NCBI RefSeq assembly: GCF_003024195.1
Contig: NZ_KZ679040.1
Span: 350,121-414,120 of the forward strand
Reading direction: 5' to 3'
DNA length: 64,000 bases
Source of the DNA: Streptomyces dioscori
GTDB taxonomy: Bacteria; Actinomycetota; Actinomycetes; Streptomycetales; Streptomycetaceae
Position 1 is the first letter of the stretch. Each line of letters begins with the position of its first letter. The notes beneath the pieces were generated by a model, which saw only the letters and a list, made by a program, of their open reading frames with translations, was not told the DNA's origin and did not search any database. A program made the translations under genes and the position numbers. Shown piece after piece: positions 1 through 9,149 of this stretch.

Positions 1-2082
1 AACGTACTGCTGCCGGAGCACGCCGAGAAGATTACGTCGGCGTTCCACGAGTACGCGGAGGTGTCCAGTTTCTCGCGTGTGGTCAGCCGTGAGGAACTGC
101 GGGCCAACGACGACAACCTCAACATCCGCCGCTACGTGGACAACACGCCGCCGCCGGAGCCGCAGGACGTGCGGGCGCACCTGGTGGGTGGCGTGCCGCG
201 TGCGGAGATTGAAGCGAAGAAGGAACTGCTCGACTCGTACGAGCTCGTGCTGACCGACCTGTTCGTGGAGCGGGACCCGGCCGACGAGAAGTATGTGGAC
301 TTCCTGCCAGAGGGGCAGAGGCCGGATGCGGCGCGGCTGGGGGAGCTTGCCCGCCCGCGTGAGGACGCGTTGCGGACGGCGTTCGATGAGTGGTGGGCCG
401 CCGAGGCGCGGCAGTTGGAGGCGGTCGCGGCTACGCCGGAGCGGTTGGCGGACCTGACGCCTTCGGAGCGCAAGGCCGCGCTGATGGCCGTGCGCGGCTC
501 GCTGATCGGGTCGTTCGTGGAGCAACTGCGAGGGGTTGGCCTGCTGGACCGGTACGCGCTGGCGGGAGCGGTGGCGGGTTGGTGGTACGAGGCCAAGTAC
601 GACCTCCTCGCGCTGTCTGAGAACGGGTTCGCGGGCGTCGTGGACGGGTGGGTCGAGAACGTCGAGACGATGCTCGCACCTGAGCAGGACCCGAAGACAC
701 GGAAGTTGCGGAAGCGGACGGCTGCCGAGCGGCGGCAGGCGTACGACCACAAGGTTGTTGCGGCCATCGCGCCCGACTTCCTGGAGGAGCTGGCGGCGGC
801 GGCCGCGCAGGATGCGGAATTGGACACGCTATGGAGAGAGCTCAATTCGGCGGCACGTGACGAAGGCGAAGGCGATGGCGACGAGGAGGAGGACCGTGAT
901 ATTTCTGCACGGGAGAAAGTCTCGTTGCATGCACAACATAGAGCGGAACTGACGCGGCTAAATAAGGAACGCGTGAAAGTCAGGAGCATGATCGCGCGTC
1001 TTGAGACGGACTTTTGGTCCTCGCCCCCGAGGCAGACGGCGACTGAGGAGGAGACCGCACTCTCACGCCTTCAACGGGCGCGCGACGGGCTGGCTGCCGA
1101 AGGTGGGGAGCGGCGGGTGGTCCTGGAGGTTCTTCGGCACGGGCTGAGGAGCAGGCTCGACGCCCTTGTCCGGTACCGGCGCAGCGAGTTTGCCCGCGCT
1201 TATGATGGCTTGTGGGGGAAGTATGGGCTGTCCTTCCAGGAGATCGAGCACCAGCTGACGGGAACCGCACAGGGCGCCGCCGCGAGCAACCCTTGGTCGC
1301 AGCGGAGCGCATGGGAGATGATGGCGGACAGTGCAAGCGTTCTGGCCGACCGAAACGCTGTCGCCGAACTCATCCACTCTTTGATCGAGGCCGAGAAAGC
1401 TGTAGAGGCTGCGCTGGCAAAAATGAGCGTAGACGAAGTGTTGCTGTTGCTGCCGATGGTTGCCCCTGGCGGGGCGGAGCAGGCGCAGCGTCGTCCGTTG
1501 CGTGCGGTCGTCGCATCAGTGCGAGCTGGACGAGTCTCTGGCTCGAAGGAGCACTCTGGAGTGCCCGTTCTTCGCCCGGTCGACCTGACCGATCGCGAAC
1601 TCGGGCAGCCTGAATACCGGTCGACCGCAGCCAAACTCGTGTTGCGTCCGGAAAACCACGAGGAAACGCTGGATACCGAAGACGTTCTGCTGGCCGCCGT
1701 GGATTCGGGAGGGCCAATATTTCGCGCCGCAGTCTGGCGGGGGGAGCGAGCGCATGCGACGTACAGCCATAACGTCATCCGTATCAGGCTCGATACCAAT
1801 CACCTTGCCGCCGATTACTTCGTAGCCTGGTTGCTGCTCCCCGCAATCCAGAAGCGCATTTTCGCGGTAGCGAGGACGTACTCTGTGAGAGGTATCCACG
1901 GCATTGATCAGGTCCGGCTTCTCGACGTTGACATAGAAGTGCCGAGCATGACGGACCAAAAAGAATTCACCCGACGCCTGGCTATAATGAGCCGGGAAAG
2001 GCAGGTGCGTCGTGCTCAGCTAAAGAAACTTCGCCGTGTGAAGGACATCTTGGTGGAGAACCTCACTGGTTCAGGTGGGTGA
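1..2082 (+). CDS. Type I restriction-modification methyltransferase (HsdM-like) with HsdS-like C-terminus, 5' partial
   Basis: The reading frame is open from base 1, so the start and the catalytic methylase motifs lie upstream of the window; 693 codons are visible. The motif DDNLNIRRYVD near residue 40 is typical of the end of an HsdM N6-adenine methylase domain. A long acidic, charged, coiled-coil-like stretch follows (about residues 280-480). The last 180 residues resemble a target-recognition half of HsdS, with SVRGIHGIDQVRLLDVDIEV and a terminal helix of the type that ends RLAIMSRERQVRRAQLKKLR. This suggests modification and specificity functions in one chain, which would methylate DNA at a specific site. 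Codons such as CTA, ATA and AAA are commoner here than in neighbouring genes, in keeping with horizontal transfer. No restriction subunit is in view. The family call is good; the fusion is inferred. Confidence 0.75.
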   Translation, partial: NVLLPEHAEKITSAFHEYAEVSSFSRVVSREELRANDDNLNIRRYVDNTPPPEPQDVRAHLVGGVPRAEIEAKKELLDSYELVLTDLFVERDPADEKYVDFLPEGQRPDAARLGELARPREDALRTAFDEWWAAEARQLEAVAATPERLADLTPSERKAALMAVRGSLIGSFVEQLRGVGLLDRYALAGAVAGWWYEAKYDLLALSENGFAGVVDGWVENVETMLAPEQDPKTRKLRKRTAAERRQAYDHKVVAAIAPDFLEELAAAAAQDAELDTLWRELNSAARDEGEGDGDEEEDRDISAREKVSLHAQHRAELTRLNKERVKVRSMIARLETDFWSSPPRQTATEEETALSRLQRARDGLAAEGGERRVVLEVLRHGLRSRLDALVRYRRSEFARAYDGLWGKYGLSFQEIEHQLTGTAQGAAASNPWSQRSAWEMMADSASVLADRNAVAELIHSLIEAEKAVEAALAKMSVDEVLLLLPMVAPGGAEQAQRRPLRAVVASVRAGRVSGSKEHSGVPVLRPVDLTDRELGQPEYRSTAAKLVLRPENHEETLDTEDVLLAAVDSGGPIFRAAVWRGERAHATYSHNVIRIRLDTNHLAADYFVAWLLLPAIQKRIFAVARTYSVRGIHGIDQVRLLDVDIEVPSMTDQKEFTRRLAIMSRERQVRRAQLKKLRRVKDILVENLTGSGG

Positions 2083-2320
2083 TCGGCCGCGAGGTTGGTG
2101 CGATCCGAAGGTCCGCCCGCCTGATAGCTGCGAGGAAGTGCGACCAACCCTCGGGGGAGAAGATCAGCGCGGAGCCGTGGGGTGTCTTCGAGTCCCGCAC
2201 GGGAACGCCAGCCGGGTGACCGTCGAGGACTTCGAGACAGCTGCCGCCCTCGCTGTTGCTGTACGAGGACTTGCGCCAGCCTCGCAGGGGCGGGATGCCG
2301 GTGGTTATCCGGTCAGTCAT
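2063..2320 (-). CDS. DUF397 domain protein
   Basis: This is an 85-residue acidic protein with the DUF397 pattern: WRKSSYSNSEGGSCLEV, then VRDSK and FSPEGWSHFLAAI. DUF397 proteins are small actinobacterial partners of XRE/DUF5753 regulators such as WhiJ and are thought to modulate their DNA binding. Its 5' end overlaps the end of the upstream XRE gene by 8 bases, so the two are translationally coupled in one transcript. Its 3' end overlaps the convergent methyltransferase gene by 20 bases. Such pairs control development or antibiotic production in other streptomycetes; the target here is unknown. Confidence 0.85.
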   Translation of the reverse strand: MTDRITTGIPPLRGWRKSSYSNSEGGSCLEVLDGHPAGVPVRDSKTPHGSALIFSPEGWSHFLAAIRRADLRIAPTSRPITHLNQ

Positions 2321-3107
2321 GGTGTTCGTAACCCTTCGCTGTCGCCCTCAGCAGGGCCAATGACTCCGTGAGCGGCATCGCGTCGCTCAACGCGAGAGCG
2401 TAGCGGTGGTCCAACTCGCGTACCACGGAGGGCGAGTCGTGCAGCTTGCCCATGTGGAAGCCCTCGCTGTACGCCACCGGCGGCTGGTCCTCGAAAGACA
2501 TGATGCTGAGCATGCCCTCCATCAGCGGATGGGACCCCAGGACGAACGGCACAACGTGCACGCGGACCCGTTCGCTCTCCACCAGGTGGACGAGGTGGCG
2601 GAGCTGCTCCGCCATGACATCCGGGCCGCCCACGACGCGGCGTAGCACGGCCTCGTCGAGCAGGACCCAGACCACCGGGCTCACCGGGTCCGTGAGGATC
2701 TTGGCGCGCTCAAGGCGTGTGACAACGAGCCTGTCACATTCCTGTTCACCCACCGGAGGGAACGACGTGCCCAGAACCGCACGTGCGTACCTTTCCGTCT
2801 GGAGGATGCCCGGGACGAACGACAGGGCGAACTCCCGGATCATCACCGCCTGTTGTTCGAGCAGGCGGGCCGCCTCGAAGTAGTCGGCGACCGCCGCGTC
2901 CTCGGCCGGCAGGAAGCTGCTCAGCACATTTCCCGTGTTCAGGACCCTGTCGAGCCGCCGCGCGTCCTCCTTCGTCGGAATACGACGCCCCGCCTCGATG
3001 TGCGAGATGTGCGAACGCGTCATCACCGCCGCGTCCGCCAACTCCTGCTGCGTCAGCCCCGCCGTCTCGCGCTGCTGCTTGAGCCAGTCACCGTACGTGC
3101 TGGTCAT
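2313..3107 (-). CDS. XRE-family regulator with DUF5753 domain (WhiJ-like)
   Basis: This 264-residue regulator has an N-terminal Cro/C1-type helix-turn-helix (GLTQQELADAAVMTRSHISH, about residues 18-37). A DUF5753 ligand or partner domain runs to the C-terminus, with the hallmark PGILQTERYARAV. The ATG at 3107 is preferred over a GTG six bases upstream because AAAGGAG sits five bases before the ATG and would overlap the GTG. It is cotranscribed with the DUF397 gene. Two inverted repeats with GTGAC/GTCAC arms lie directly upstream and are candidate autoregulatory operators. Known relatives (WhiJ type) act as repressors of differentiation genes. Confidence 0.88.
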   Translation of the reverse strand: MTSTYGDWLKQQRETAGLTQQELADAAVMTRSHISHIEAGRRIPTKEDARRLDRVLNTGNVLSSFLPAEDAAVADYFEAARLLEQQAVMIREFALSFVPGILQTERYARAVLGTSFPPVGEQECDRLVVTRLERAKILTDPVSPVVWVLLDEAVLRRVVGGPDVMAEQLRHLVHLVESERVRVHVVPFVLGSHPLMEGMLSIMSFEDQPPVAYSEGFHMGKLHDSPSVVRELDHRYALALSDAMPLTESLALLRATAKGYEHHD

Positions 3108-3118
3108 GGCCACTCCTT

Positions 3119-3185
3119 TGTGACAAATGCCTGGTCACATCGCACCCCCTGGCGAGGCTAGCCGAGCAGGCGTCACGCTGTGACG
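3119..3185. promoter_or_regulatory. Two GTGAC/GTCAC inverted repeats upstream of the XRE gene
   Basis: Repeat 1 is TGTGAC, nine bases, GTCACA (3119-3139). Repeat 2 is CGTCAC, three bases, GTGACG (3171-3185). Both are perfect and share the same pentamer in opposite arm order. On the minus strand, TAGCCT can serve as a -10 with TCACAG as a weak -35 inside repeat 2. Autoregulation by the XRE protein is inferred from position only. Confidence 0.45.
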
Positions 3186-3269
3186 AGTTCGCTACACACA
3201 GCGATACCCCCGCGACCGTGCGACCGGTCCGGGGGCGTGGTCACCAACCCGGACAAGGAAGTTGATGAC

Positions 3270-3605
3270 GTGAAGCACCGTATCGGCCGGCTCGTCGAGC
3301 CGTTGCTGCGATTGCTTTTTCCGGGCAAGGGGCGCCATCGGCTGCCGGCGGTCGGGGTGACGTCCGGGCGCGGCCGTCACCGCGCTCCCGCGGGCGCGCA
3401 AGGGGCGACGGCCCACCGCGTCGGCTGTCGCCCCCTGCGCGGCGAGGACCACGTGATGGTCCGCCCCTACCTCGTGGAGCACGAGCAGCACGTGCGACGC
3501 GAAGAAGCACGGCAGCAACGGGCCCGCCGACGCGAGCTGTGGCTCGCAACGCGTGGCGTCGACATCGGGCCCCGGCTGATCCACGGCGTGGAGGTGTCCG
3601 CGTGA
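3270..3605 (+). CDS. Small basic hypothetical protein
   Basis: This 111-residue protein is rich in Arg and His. The GTG at 3270 is chosen because GGAAG precedes it and the protein then begins VKHRIGRLVEPLLRLLFPGK, an amphipathic start that I associate with small streptomycete proteins found beside XRE genes. The C-terminal third is a charged helix (HEQHVRREEARQQRARRREL). There is no signal peptide, and I recognise no catalytic motif. It ends in a GTGA overlap with the next gene, so the two are one translational unit. It is transcribed divergently from the XRE/DUF397 pair. Confidence 0.6.
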   Translation: MKHRIGRLVEPLLRLLFPGKGRHRLPAVGVTSGRGRHRAPAGAQGATAHRVGCRPLRGEDHVMVRPYLVEHEQHVRREEARQQRARRRELWLATRGVDIGPRLIHGVEVSA

Positions 3606-3946
3606 CCGGCGACCGGACGGGAACGGCCCCGTCGATGCGGCTGCTGCCGTGGGCCGGTGACGACGGCAAGCCCTGCTATCTCATCGGGGACGGGAAGGGC
3701 CACCTCTCCCGTACGGCAGACCGCATCGAGAGCCTTCAGCTCGGTATGTCGGCCGGTCTCCTCGATCACGCGGCCGACCTGCTCGCCGACCGCCGGGCCA
3801 CCGCCGATCAACTCCGCTACCTGGCCGCCCGCCTGGCCGAAGCGCTGACGGACGTGCACCGCATCGCGGAGAGCCGGGGCGCCCGTGTTCCTCCGCCCCT
3901 CCATGCGGACGCCCGCGACGGCGCAGGTCACCCACACATCGAGTGA
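3602..3946 (+). CDS. Hypothetical protein coupled to the preceding gene
   Basis: This is a 114-residue soluble protein. Its GTG start overlaps the upstream stop (GTGA). It starts with a short strand-rich part (MRLLPWAGDDGKPCYLIGD) and continues as helix (about residues 40-90), rich in Ala, Leu, Asp and Arg. I do not recognise the family. The pairing with the 111-residue gene next to an XRE/DUF397 locus suggests an accessory regulatory role, but nothing in the sequence proves it. Confidence 0.6.
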   Translation: MTGDRTGTAPSMRLLPWAGDDGKPCYLIGDGKGHLSRTADRIESLQLGMSAGLLDHAADLLADRRATADQLRYLAARLAEALTDVHRIAESRGARVPPPLHADARDGAGHPHIE

Positions 3947-4035
3947 CTGGCCCCGGTGGCCGGATTCAGCCCACTTCGGCGAAGGTTCACGGCCCGTACC
4001 CTTCCCCTCAACCGGCCTCCCCCTACCGTGACGCC

Positions 4036-5118
4036 ATGCGTCTGAGATCCGTACTCGCTCCCCTCGCAGCCACCCTCACCGCCGGCCTGGCGGCGGCCAC
4101 GTGCGTCACCGCCGCCGGGCCCGCCACGGCCCACAGCGGTCCCGCCGACCCGCCGCGCGGCCACGCCTGCTCGCCCGCAGTCTCCATCGAGCGTTTCTCC
4201 GACGCCCTCGACAAGACGACGTACGAGGGCACGTTCGTCGGTAATTTCTCCGCGCTGGCCGTGGACCGCGACGGGGCGATCGCCGCGCTGTCCGACCGGT
4301 CCTCGCTCTTCACCCTCGACCCGAAGACCCTGAGCCCACGCTCCGTCGTCCCGCTGGCCGACGAGGGCGGGGCCGCGCTCGACTCCGAGGGGCTCGTCGT
4401 CGACCGCGACGGCACCCGGCTGGTGTCGTCCGAGACCGAGCCGTCGGTACGCCGGTACGGAAGGGACGGCACCCTTCTCGGGCGCCTCCCCGTGCCGGAC
4501 GCCCTGCGCGTCGCCCCGGCCGGCCGCGCCACCTCGAACCAGACCTTCGAGGCGCTGACCCTCCTGCCCGGCGGCCGAACCCTGCTGGCCGGCATGGAGG
4601 GCTCCCTCTCCGGCGACACCCTCGGCGTCGTACGCCTCCAGACCTGGCAGCGCCAGAGCGGCCAGAGCGGCCACGTGCACCGCGACTTCCGGCTGGCCGC
4701 CCAGTACGGCTACCGCACCGACACCGGTCTCGGGCTCGTCGAGGCCGCCGCGACCCCCGACGGCCGCCTCCTCGTCCTGGAGCGCGGTTTCACCGTGGGC
4801 GTCGGCAACACCGTCCGCCTCTACCTGGCCGACCTCCGCCGCGCCACGGACACCTCCCGCATCGATACCTTGACCGGCACTCTGACCGGCCATGACGGCG
4901 TACGCCTCGTCCGTAAGACCCTCCTCGCCGACCTCGCGGACTGCCCCTCCCTCGGCGCGACCGCCAAGCAGCCGCAGCCCAATCCGCTGCTCGACAACAT
5001 CGAGGGCATGGCCGTCACCGGCACCACCCGGGGCGCCCTGCGTGTCCTCCTCGTCAGCGACGACAACCAGGGCGCCACCCAGACCACCCGCTTCTACTCC
5101 CTCCGGGTGCGCCCCTGA
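4036..5118 (+). CDS. Secreted esterase-like activity of phytase family protein
   Basis: This 360-residue protein is exported. Residues 1-34 form a signal peptide (basic MRLR, hydrophobic core, cleavage near TAHS). The mature part has features of the phytase-like esterase family, a beta-propeller: NFSALAVDRDGAIAALSDRS, LDSEGLVVDRDG, NQTFEALTLLPGGRTLLAGM, LLVLERGF and LLDNIEGMAV. Members are thought to hydrolyse phosphate or ester bonds outside the cell; substrates are poorly known. The ATG at 4036 is the first that gives a clean signal sequence. No partner genes are obvious. Confidence 0.8.
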   Translation: MRLRSVLAPLAATLTAGLAAATCVTAAGPATAHSGPADPPRGHACSPAVSIERFSDALDKTTYEGTFVGNFSALAVDRDGAIAALSDRSSLFTLDPKTLSPRSVVPLADEGGAALDSEGLVVDRDGTRLVSSETEPSVRRYGRDGTLLGRLPVPDALRVAPAGRATSNQTFEALTLLPGGRTLLAGMEGSLSGDTLGVVRLQTWQRQSGQSGHVHRDFRLAAQYGYRTDTGLGLVEAAATPDGRLLVLERGFTVGVGNTVRLYLADLRRATDTSRIDTLTGTLTGHDGVRLVRKTLLADLADCPSLGATAKQPQPNPLLDNIEGMAVTGTTRGALRVLLVSDDNQGATQTTRFYSLRVRP

Positions 5119-5221
5119 TCCCTCCGCGCACGCCCCCGATTGTTGCGGAGGGATGAAATCCGCTTCGATCCGTGTTGGTGCCTTCCGGACGATCAGGGCC
5201 GGACGAGGGAAGGCATCAGGA

Positions 5222-8200
5222 GTGACAACGCAGCGGGGATGGGCACGGCGGCTGGCCGGGTACGCGTGGCGGTACCCGAAGGACGTCGTGCTCTCGCTGG
5301 GCGCCTCGCTCGTCGGCATGGCCGTGATGGCGCTCGTGCCGCTCATCACCAAGGTGATCATCGACGATGTCGTCGGGGACCACAGTCGCGACATGGGCCC
5401 CTGGGCCGGCGCGCTCATCGGCGCCGGCGTTCTCGTCTACGTCCTCACCTACATCCGCCGCTACTACGGCGGCCGGCTCGCGCTCGACGTCCAGCACGAC
5501 CTGCGCACCGACATGTACGAGACGATCGTCCGCCTCGACGGCCGACGCCAGGACGAGCTGTCGACCGGCCAGGTCGTGGGCCGCGCGACCAGCGACCTCC
5601 AGCTCATCCAGGGCCTGCTCTTCATGCTCCCGATGACCGTCGGGAACGTCCTGCTCTTCCTGATCTCGCTCGGCATCATGGCCTGGCTGTCCCTCCCGCT
5701 CACCCTGGTCGCGCTCGCCGTTGCCCCCGCCATCTGGTTCATCGCCCGGCGCAGCCGCTCCAAGCTGCACCCGGCGACCTGGTACGCGCAGGCGCAGGCC
5801 GCCGCGGTGGCCGGTGTCGTCGACGGCGCGGTCAGCGGCGTACGGGTGGTGAAGGGCTTCGGGCAGGAGGATCAGGAGACCGGGAAGCTCCGGGAGATCG
5901 GGCGGCGGCTCTTCGCGGGGCGGCTGCGTACGATCCGGCTCAATTCCAAGTACACCCCGGCGCTCCAGGCCGTTCCGGCGCTCGGGCAGGTCGCCATGCT
6001 GGCGCTCGGCGGCTGGCTGGCGGTGCGGGGTGAGGTCACCCTCGGTACGTTCGTCGCCTTCTCCTCCTATCTCGCCCAGCTCGTGGGGCCCGTGCGCATG
6101 CTCGCCATGGTCCTCACCGTCGGCCAGCAGGCCCGCGCCGGCGCCGAGCGCGTACTGGAGCTGATCGACACCCGGCCGTCGATGGAGGACGGCACGAAGG
6201 ACCTGCCGGCCGACGCGCCCGCGACCGTCGAGTTCGACGGCGTGTCCTTCGCCTACGACGACGACCGCCCGGTCCTCGACGGCCTCAGCTTCGAGATCCG
6301 CGCCGGCGAGACCCTCGCCGTCGTCGGCTCCTCCGGCTCCGGCAAGTCCACGGTCTCCCTGCTCCTGCCCCGCTTCTACGACGTGACCGGCGGCGCGGTC
6401 CTCATCGGCGGCCTCGACGTGCGCGAGCTGACCCTCGACTCGCTGCGGGCCGCCATCGGACTCGTACCCGAGGACTCCTTCCTCTTCTCCGACACCGTCT
6501 CGTCCAACATCGCGTACGGCCGCCCCGAGGCCACCCGCGAGGAGATCGAGACCGCCGCCCGCGCCGCCCAGGCGCACGGCTTCATCTCCGCGCTGCCCGA
6601 CGGCTACGACACCAAGGTCGGCGAGCACGGCCTCACCCTCTCCGGCGGCCAGCGCCAGCGCGTCGCCCTGGCCCGCGCGATCCTCACCGACCCGCGCCTG
6701 CTGGTCCTCGACGACGCGACCTCCGCGGTCGACGCCAGGGTCGAGCACGAGATCCACGAGGCCCTGCGCGGAGTCATGGCGGGCCGCACCACCCTCCTCA
6801 TCGCCCACCGCCGCTCCACCCTCAACCTCGCCGACCGCATCGCCGTCCTCGAAGACGGCCGACTCGCCGACCTCGGCACCCACGAGGAGCTGACCGGGCG
6901 CTCGCCGCTCTACCGCCGACTGCTCACCGACCCGGACGAACTGGGCGGAACCTCGCCCGGCCACCCCGAGCTGACCTGCCCGCCGTCCTGTCCGCCCGAG
7001 GACACGTCCGTACGGGACGAGCTGGACGCCGAGTTCGACGCCGAGCGCGGTGTCACCCCGCGCCTGTGGACCGGCGACCGCGAGCCGAAGGACACCGCGC
7101 TGGCCGGGATGCCCGCGACCCCCGGCCTCCTCGCCCAGGTCGACGCCCTGCCGCCCGCCACCGACACCCCCGCCATCGACGAGGCGCGCGCGGTCACCCC
7201 GGAGGAGTCCTACGGGCTGCGGCGCCTGCTGCGGGGCTTCGGGCTGCCTCTCCTCGTCAGCCTCGGGCTCGTCGCCGTCGACGCCGGCATGGGCCTGCTG
7301 CTGCCGGTCCTGATCCGGCACGGCATCGACGAGGGCGTCTCCGAGATGGCGATCGGCGGGGTGTGGGCGGCCTCGGTGATCGCCCTGATCAGCGTGTTCG
7401 TCCAGTGGGCGGCGCAGATCGGCGAGACCCGGATGACCGGCCGCACGGGCGAACGGGTCCTGTACTCGCTGCGGCTGAAGATCTTCGCGCAGCTCCAGCG
7501 GCTCGGGCTCGACTACTACGAGCGCGAGCTGACCGGCCGGATCATGACCCGGATGACGACGGACGTGGACGCGCTGTCCACCTTCCTCCAGACGGGCCTG
7601 GTCACCGCCTTCGTCTCGGTCGTCACCTTCTTCGGCATCATGGCCGCGCTGCTCGTCATCGACGTACAGCTCGCGCTCGTCGTCTTCCTGACGCTGCCGC
7701 CGCTGATCGTCGGCACGTTCTTCTTCCGCAGGTCCAGCGTGAAGGCGTACGAACTGGCCCGTGAGCGGGTGTCCGTGGTGAACGCCGACCTCCAGGAGTC
7801 GGTGTCGGGGCTGCGGATCCTCCAGGCGTTCCGGCGCGAGGGCTCGGGCGGACGGCGCTTCGCCGAGGGCAGCGACAGCTACCGCCAGGCGCGGATCCGC
7901 GGGCAGTGGCTGATCTCCATCTACTTCCCGTTCGTGCAGCTGCTGTCCTCGGTGGCCGCCGCCTCCGTGCTCGTCGTGGGCGCCGGGCGCGTCGACGCGG
8001 GCACCCTCACCACCGGCGCGCTGGTGGCCTATCTCCTCTACATCGACCTGTTCTTCGCCCCCGTGCAGCAGCTGTCGCAGGTCTTCGACGGCTACCAGCA
8101 GGCGACCGTCTCCCTCGGCCGGATCCAGGAGCTGCTCCAGGAGCCGACGTCGACGAAGGCCGCCGCCGAGCCCCTTGAGGTGCTGTCCCTGCGGGGCGAG

Positions 8201-8959
8201 ATCGCCTTCGAGGACGTCGACTTCGCGTACGGGCCCACTGGCGAAGGTGAAGCGGAGGAGGCGCTCAGCGGGGTGCGGCTGAGCATCCCCGCCGGGCAGA
8301 CCGTCGCGTTCGTCGGCGAGACCGGCGCGGGCAAGTCGACCCTCGTCAAGCTGGTGGCCCGCTTCTACGACCCCACCGGCGGCCGGGTCACGGTCGACGG
8401 CACGGATCTGCGCTCGCTGGACCTGACCTCGTACCGGCACCGTCTCGGCGTCGTCCCGCAGGAGGCGTACCTCTTCCAGGGCACCGTCCGCGACGCCATC
8501 GCGTACGGCCGTCCCGACGCCACGGACGCGCAGGTGGAGGCGGCGGCCCGCGCGGTCGGCGCGCACGACATGATCGCCACGCTGGACGGCGGCTACCTCC
8601 ACGAGGTCGCCGAGCGCGGCCGCAACCTCTCGGCCGGCCAGCGCCAGCTGATCGCGCTGGCCCGCGCCGAACTCGTCGACCCGGACATCCTCCTCCTCGA
8701 CGAGGCCACCGCCGCGCTCGACCTGGCCACCGAGGCCCAGGTCAACCAGGCCACCGACCGCATCGCGGGCCGCCGCACGACCCTGGTCGTCGCCCACCGG
8801 CTGACCACCGCCGCGCGGGCGGACCGGGTCGTGGTGATGGCCGACGGCCGGGTCGCGGAGGACGGCACCCACGACGAACTGCTCGCCCTCGACGGCCGGT
8901 ACGCGCGGCTGTGGCGGACGTTCGTGGGGGAGCCGGACCCGGTCCGCAGCGCCACCTGA
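5222..8959 (+). CDS. Fused double ABC exporter (TMD-NBD-TMD-NBD)
   Basis: This 1245-residue membrane protein joins two type IV ABC-exporter halves. Half 1 has six membrane helices, Walker A GSSGSGKST (about 368), signature LSGGQRQR and Walker B LVLDDATSAVD. Half 2 has another six helices, Walker A GETGAGKST (about 1031), signature LSAGQRQL and Walker B LLLDEATAALD. In half 1 the residue after the Walker B Asp is Asp498 in place of the catalytic Glu; half 2 keeps Glu1161. One ATP site is therefore probably degenerate, as in heterodimeric exporters. A charged linker of about 90 residues joins the halves. Such exporters move lipids, peptides or drugs outward; the substrate is unknown. The GTG at 5222 is preferred; an ATG at 5153 would add 23 residues. 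Confidence 0.9.
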   Translation: MTTQRGWARRLAGYAWRYPKDVVLSLGASLVGMAVMALVPLITKVIIDDVVGDHSRDMGPWAGALIGAGVLVYVLTYIRRYYGGRLALDVQHDLRTDMYETIVRLDGRRQDELSTGQVVGRATSDLQLIQGLLFMLPMTVGNVLLFLISLGIMAWLSLPLTLVALAVAPAIWFIARRSRSKLHPATWYAQAQAAAVAGVVDGAVSGVRVVKGFGQEDQETGKLREIGRRLFAGRLRTIRLNSKYTPALQAVPALGQVAMLALGGWLAVRGEVTLGTFVAFSSYLAQLVGPVRMLAMVLTVGQQARAGAERVLELIDTRPSMEDGTKDLPADAPATVEFDGVSFAYDDDRPVLDGLSFEIRAGETLAVVGSSGSGKSTVSLLLPRFYDVTGGAVLIGGLDVRELTLDSLRAAIGLVPEDSFLFSDTVSSNIAYGRPEATREEIETAARAAQAHGFISALPDGYDTKVGEHGLTLSGGQRQRVALARAILTDPRLLVLDDATSAVDARVEHEIHEALRGVMAGRTTLLIAHRRSTLNLADRIAVLEDGRLADLGTHEELTGRSPLYRRLLTDPDELGGTSPGHPELTCPPSCPPEDTSVRDELDAEFDAERGVTPRLWTGDREPKDTALAGMPATPGLLAQVDALPPATDTPAIDEARAVTPEESYGLRRLLRGFGLPLLVSLGLVAVDAGMGLLLPVLIRHGIDEGVSEMAIGGVWAASVIALISVFVQWAAQIGETRMTGRTGERVLYSLRLKIFAQLQRLGLDYYERELTGRIMTRMTTDVDALSTFLQTGLVTAFVSVVTFFGIMAALLVIDVQLALVVFLTLPPLIVGTFFFRRSSVKAYELARERVSVVNADLQESVSGLRILQAFRREGSGGRRFAEGSDSYRQARIRGQWLISIYFPFVQLLSSVAAASVLVVGAGRVDAGTLTTGALVAYLLYIDLFFAPVQQLSQVFDGYQQATVSLGRIQELLQEPTSTKAAAEPLEVLSLRGEIAFEDVDFAYGPTGEGEAEEALSGVRLSIPAGQTVAFVGETGAGKSTLVKLVARFYDPTGGRVTVDGTDLRSLDLTSYRHRLGVVPQEAYLFQGTVRDAIAYGRPDATDAQVEAAARAVGAHDMIATLDGGYLHEVAERGRNLSAGQRQLIALARAELVDPDILLLDEATAALDLATEAQVNQATDRIAGRRTTLVVAHRLTTAARADRVVVMADGRVAEDGTHDELLALDGRYARLWRTFVGEPDPVRSAT

Positions 8960-9061
8960 CAGCTCCGGATGTCCGGCGAATGTGCCATGAACACGCAAAA
9001 AAGCCGCAACCGACGGGTAGGGCAACCGTTCCCCGTACGCCATGCGTCCGTACAGCAGTAC

Positions 9062-9121
9062 GTCAAAGCGCCGTGCGTCGAAGCGCAGTAGGTCGAAGCG
9101 CGATAGGTCGAAGCAGGCATC
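9062..9121. repeat. Four 15-bp tandem repeats
   Basis: The core GTC(A/G)AAGCG recurs at 9062, 9077, 9092 and 9107, an exact 15-bp period. It lies between the ABC exporter and the next gene, just upstream of that gene's start. It could be read as a Ser-Lys-Arg-rich peptide, but the better start lies downstream, so I treat it as a non-coding minisatellite. Confidence 0.6.
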
Positions 9122-9149
9122 AGTCGTCGGGGGCCGTGGAGGGACACCA

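Noticed and set aside
9042..9149. N-terminal Ser-Lys-Arg extension of the small secreted protein
   Set aside because: It is encoded by 15-bp tandem repeats, and a GGAGGG ribosome site stands before the GTG at 9150.
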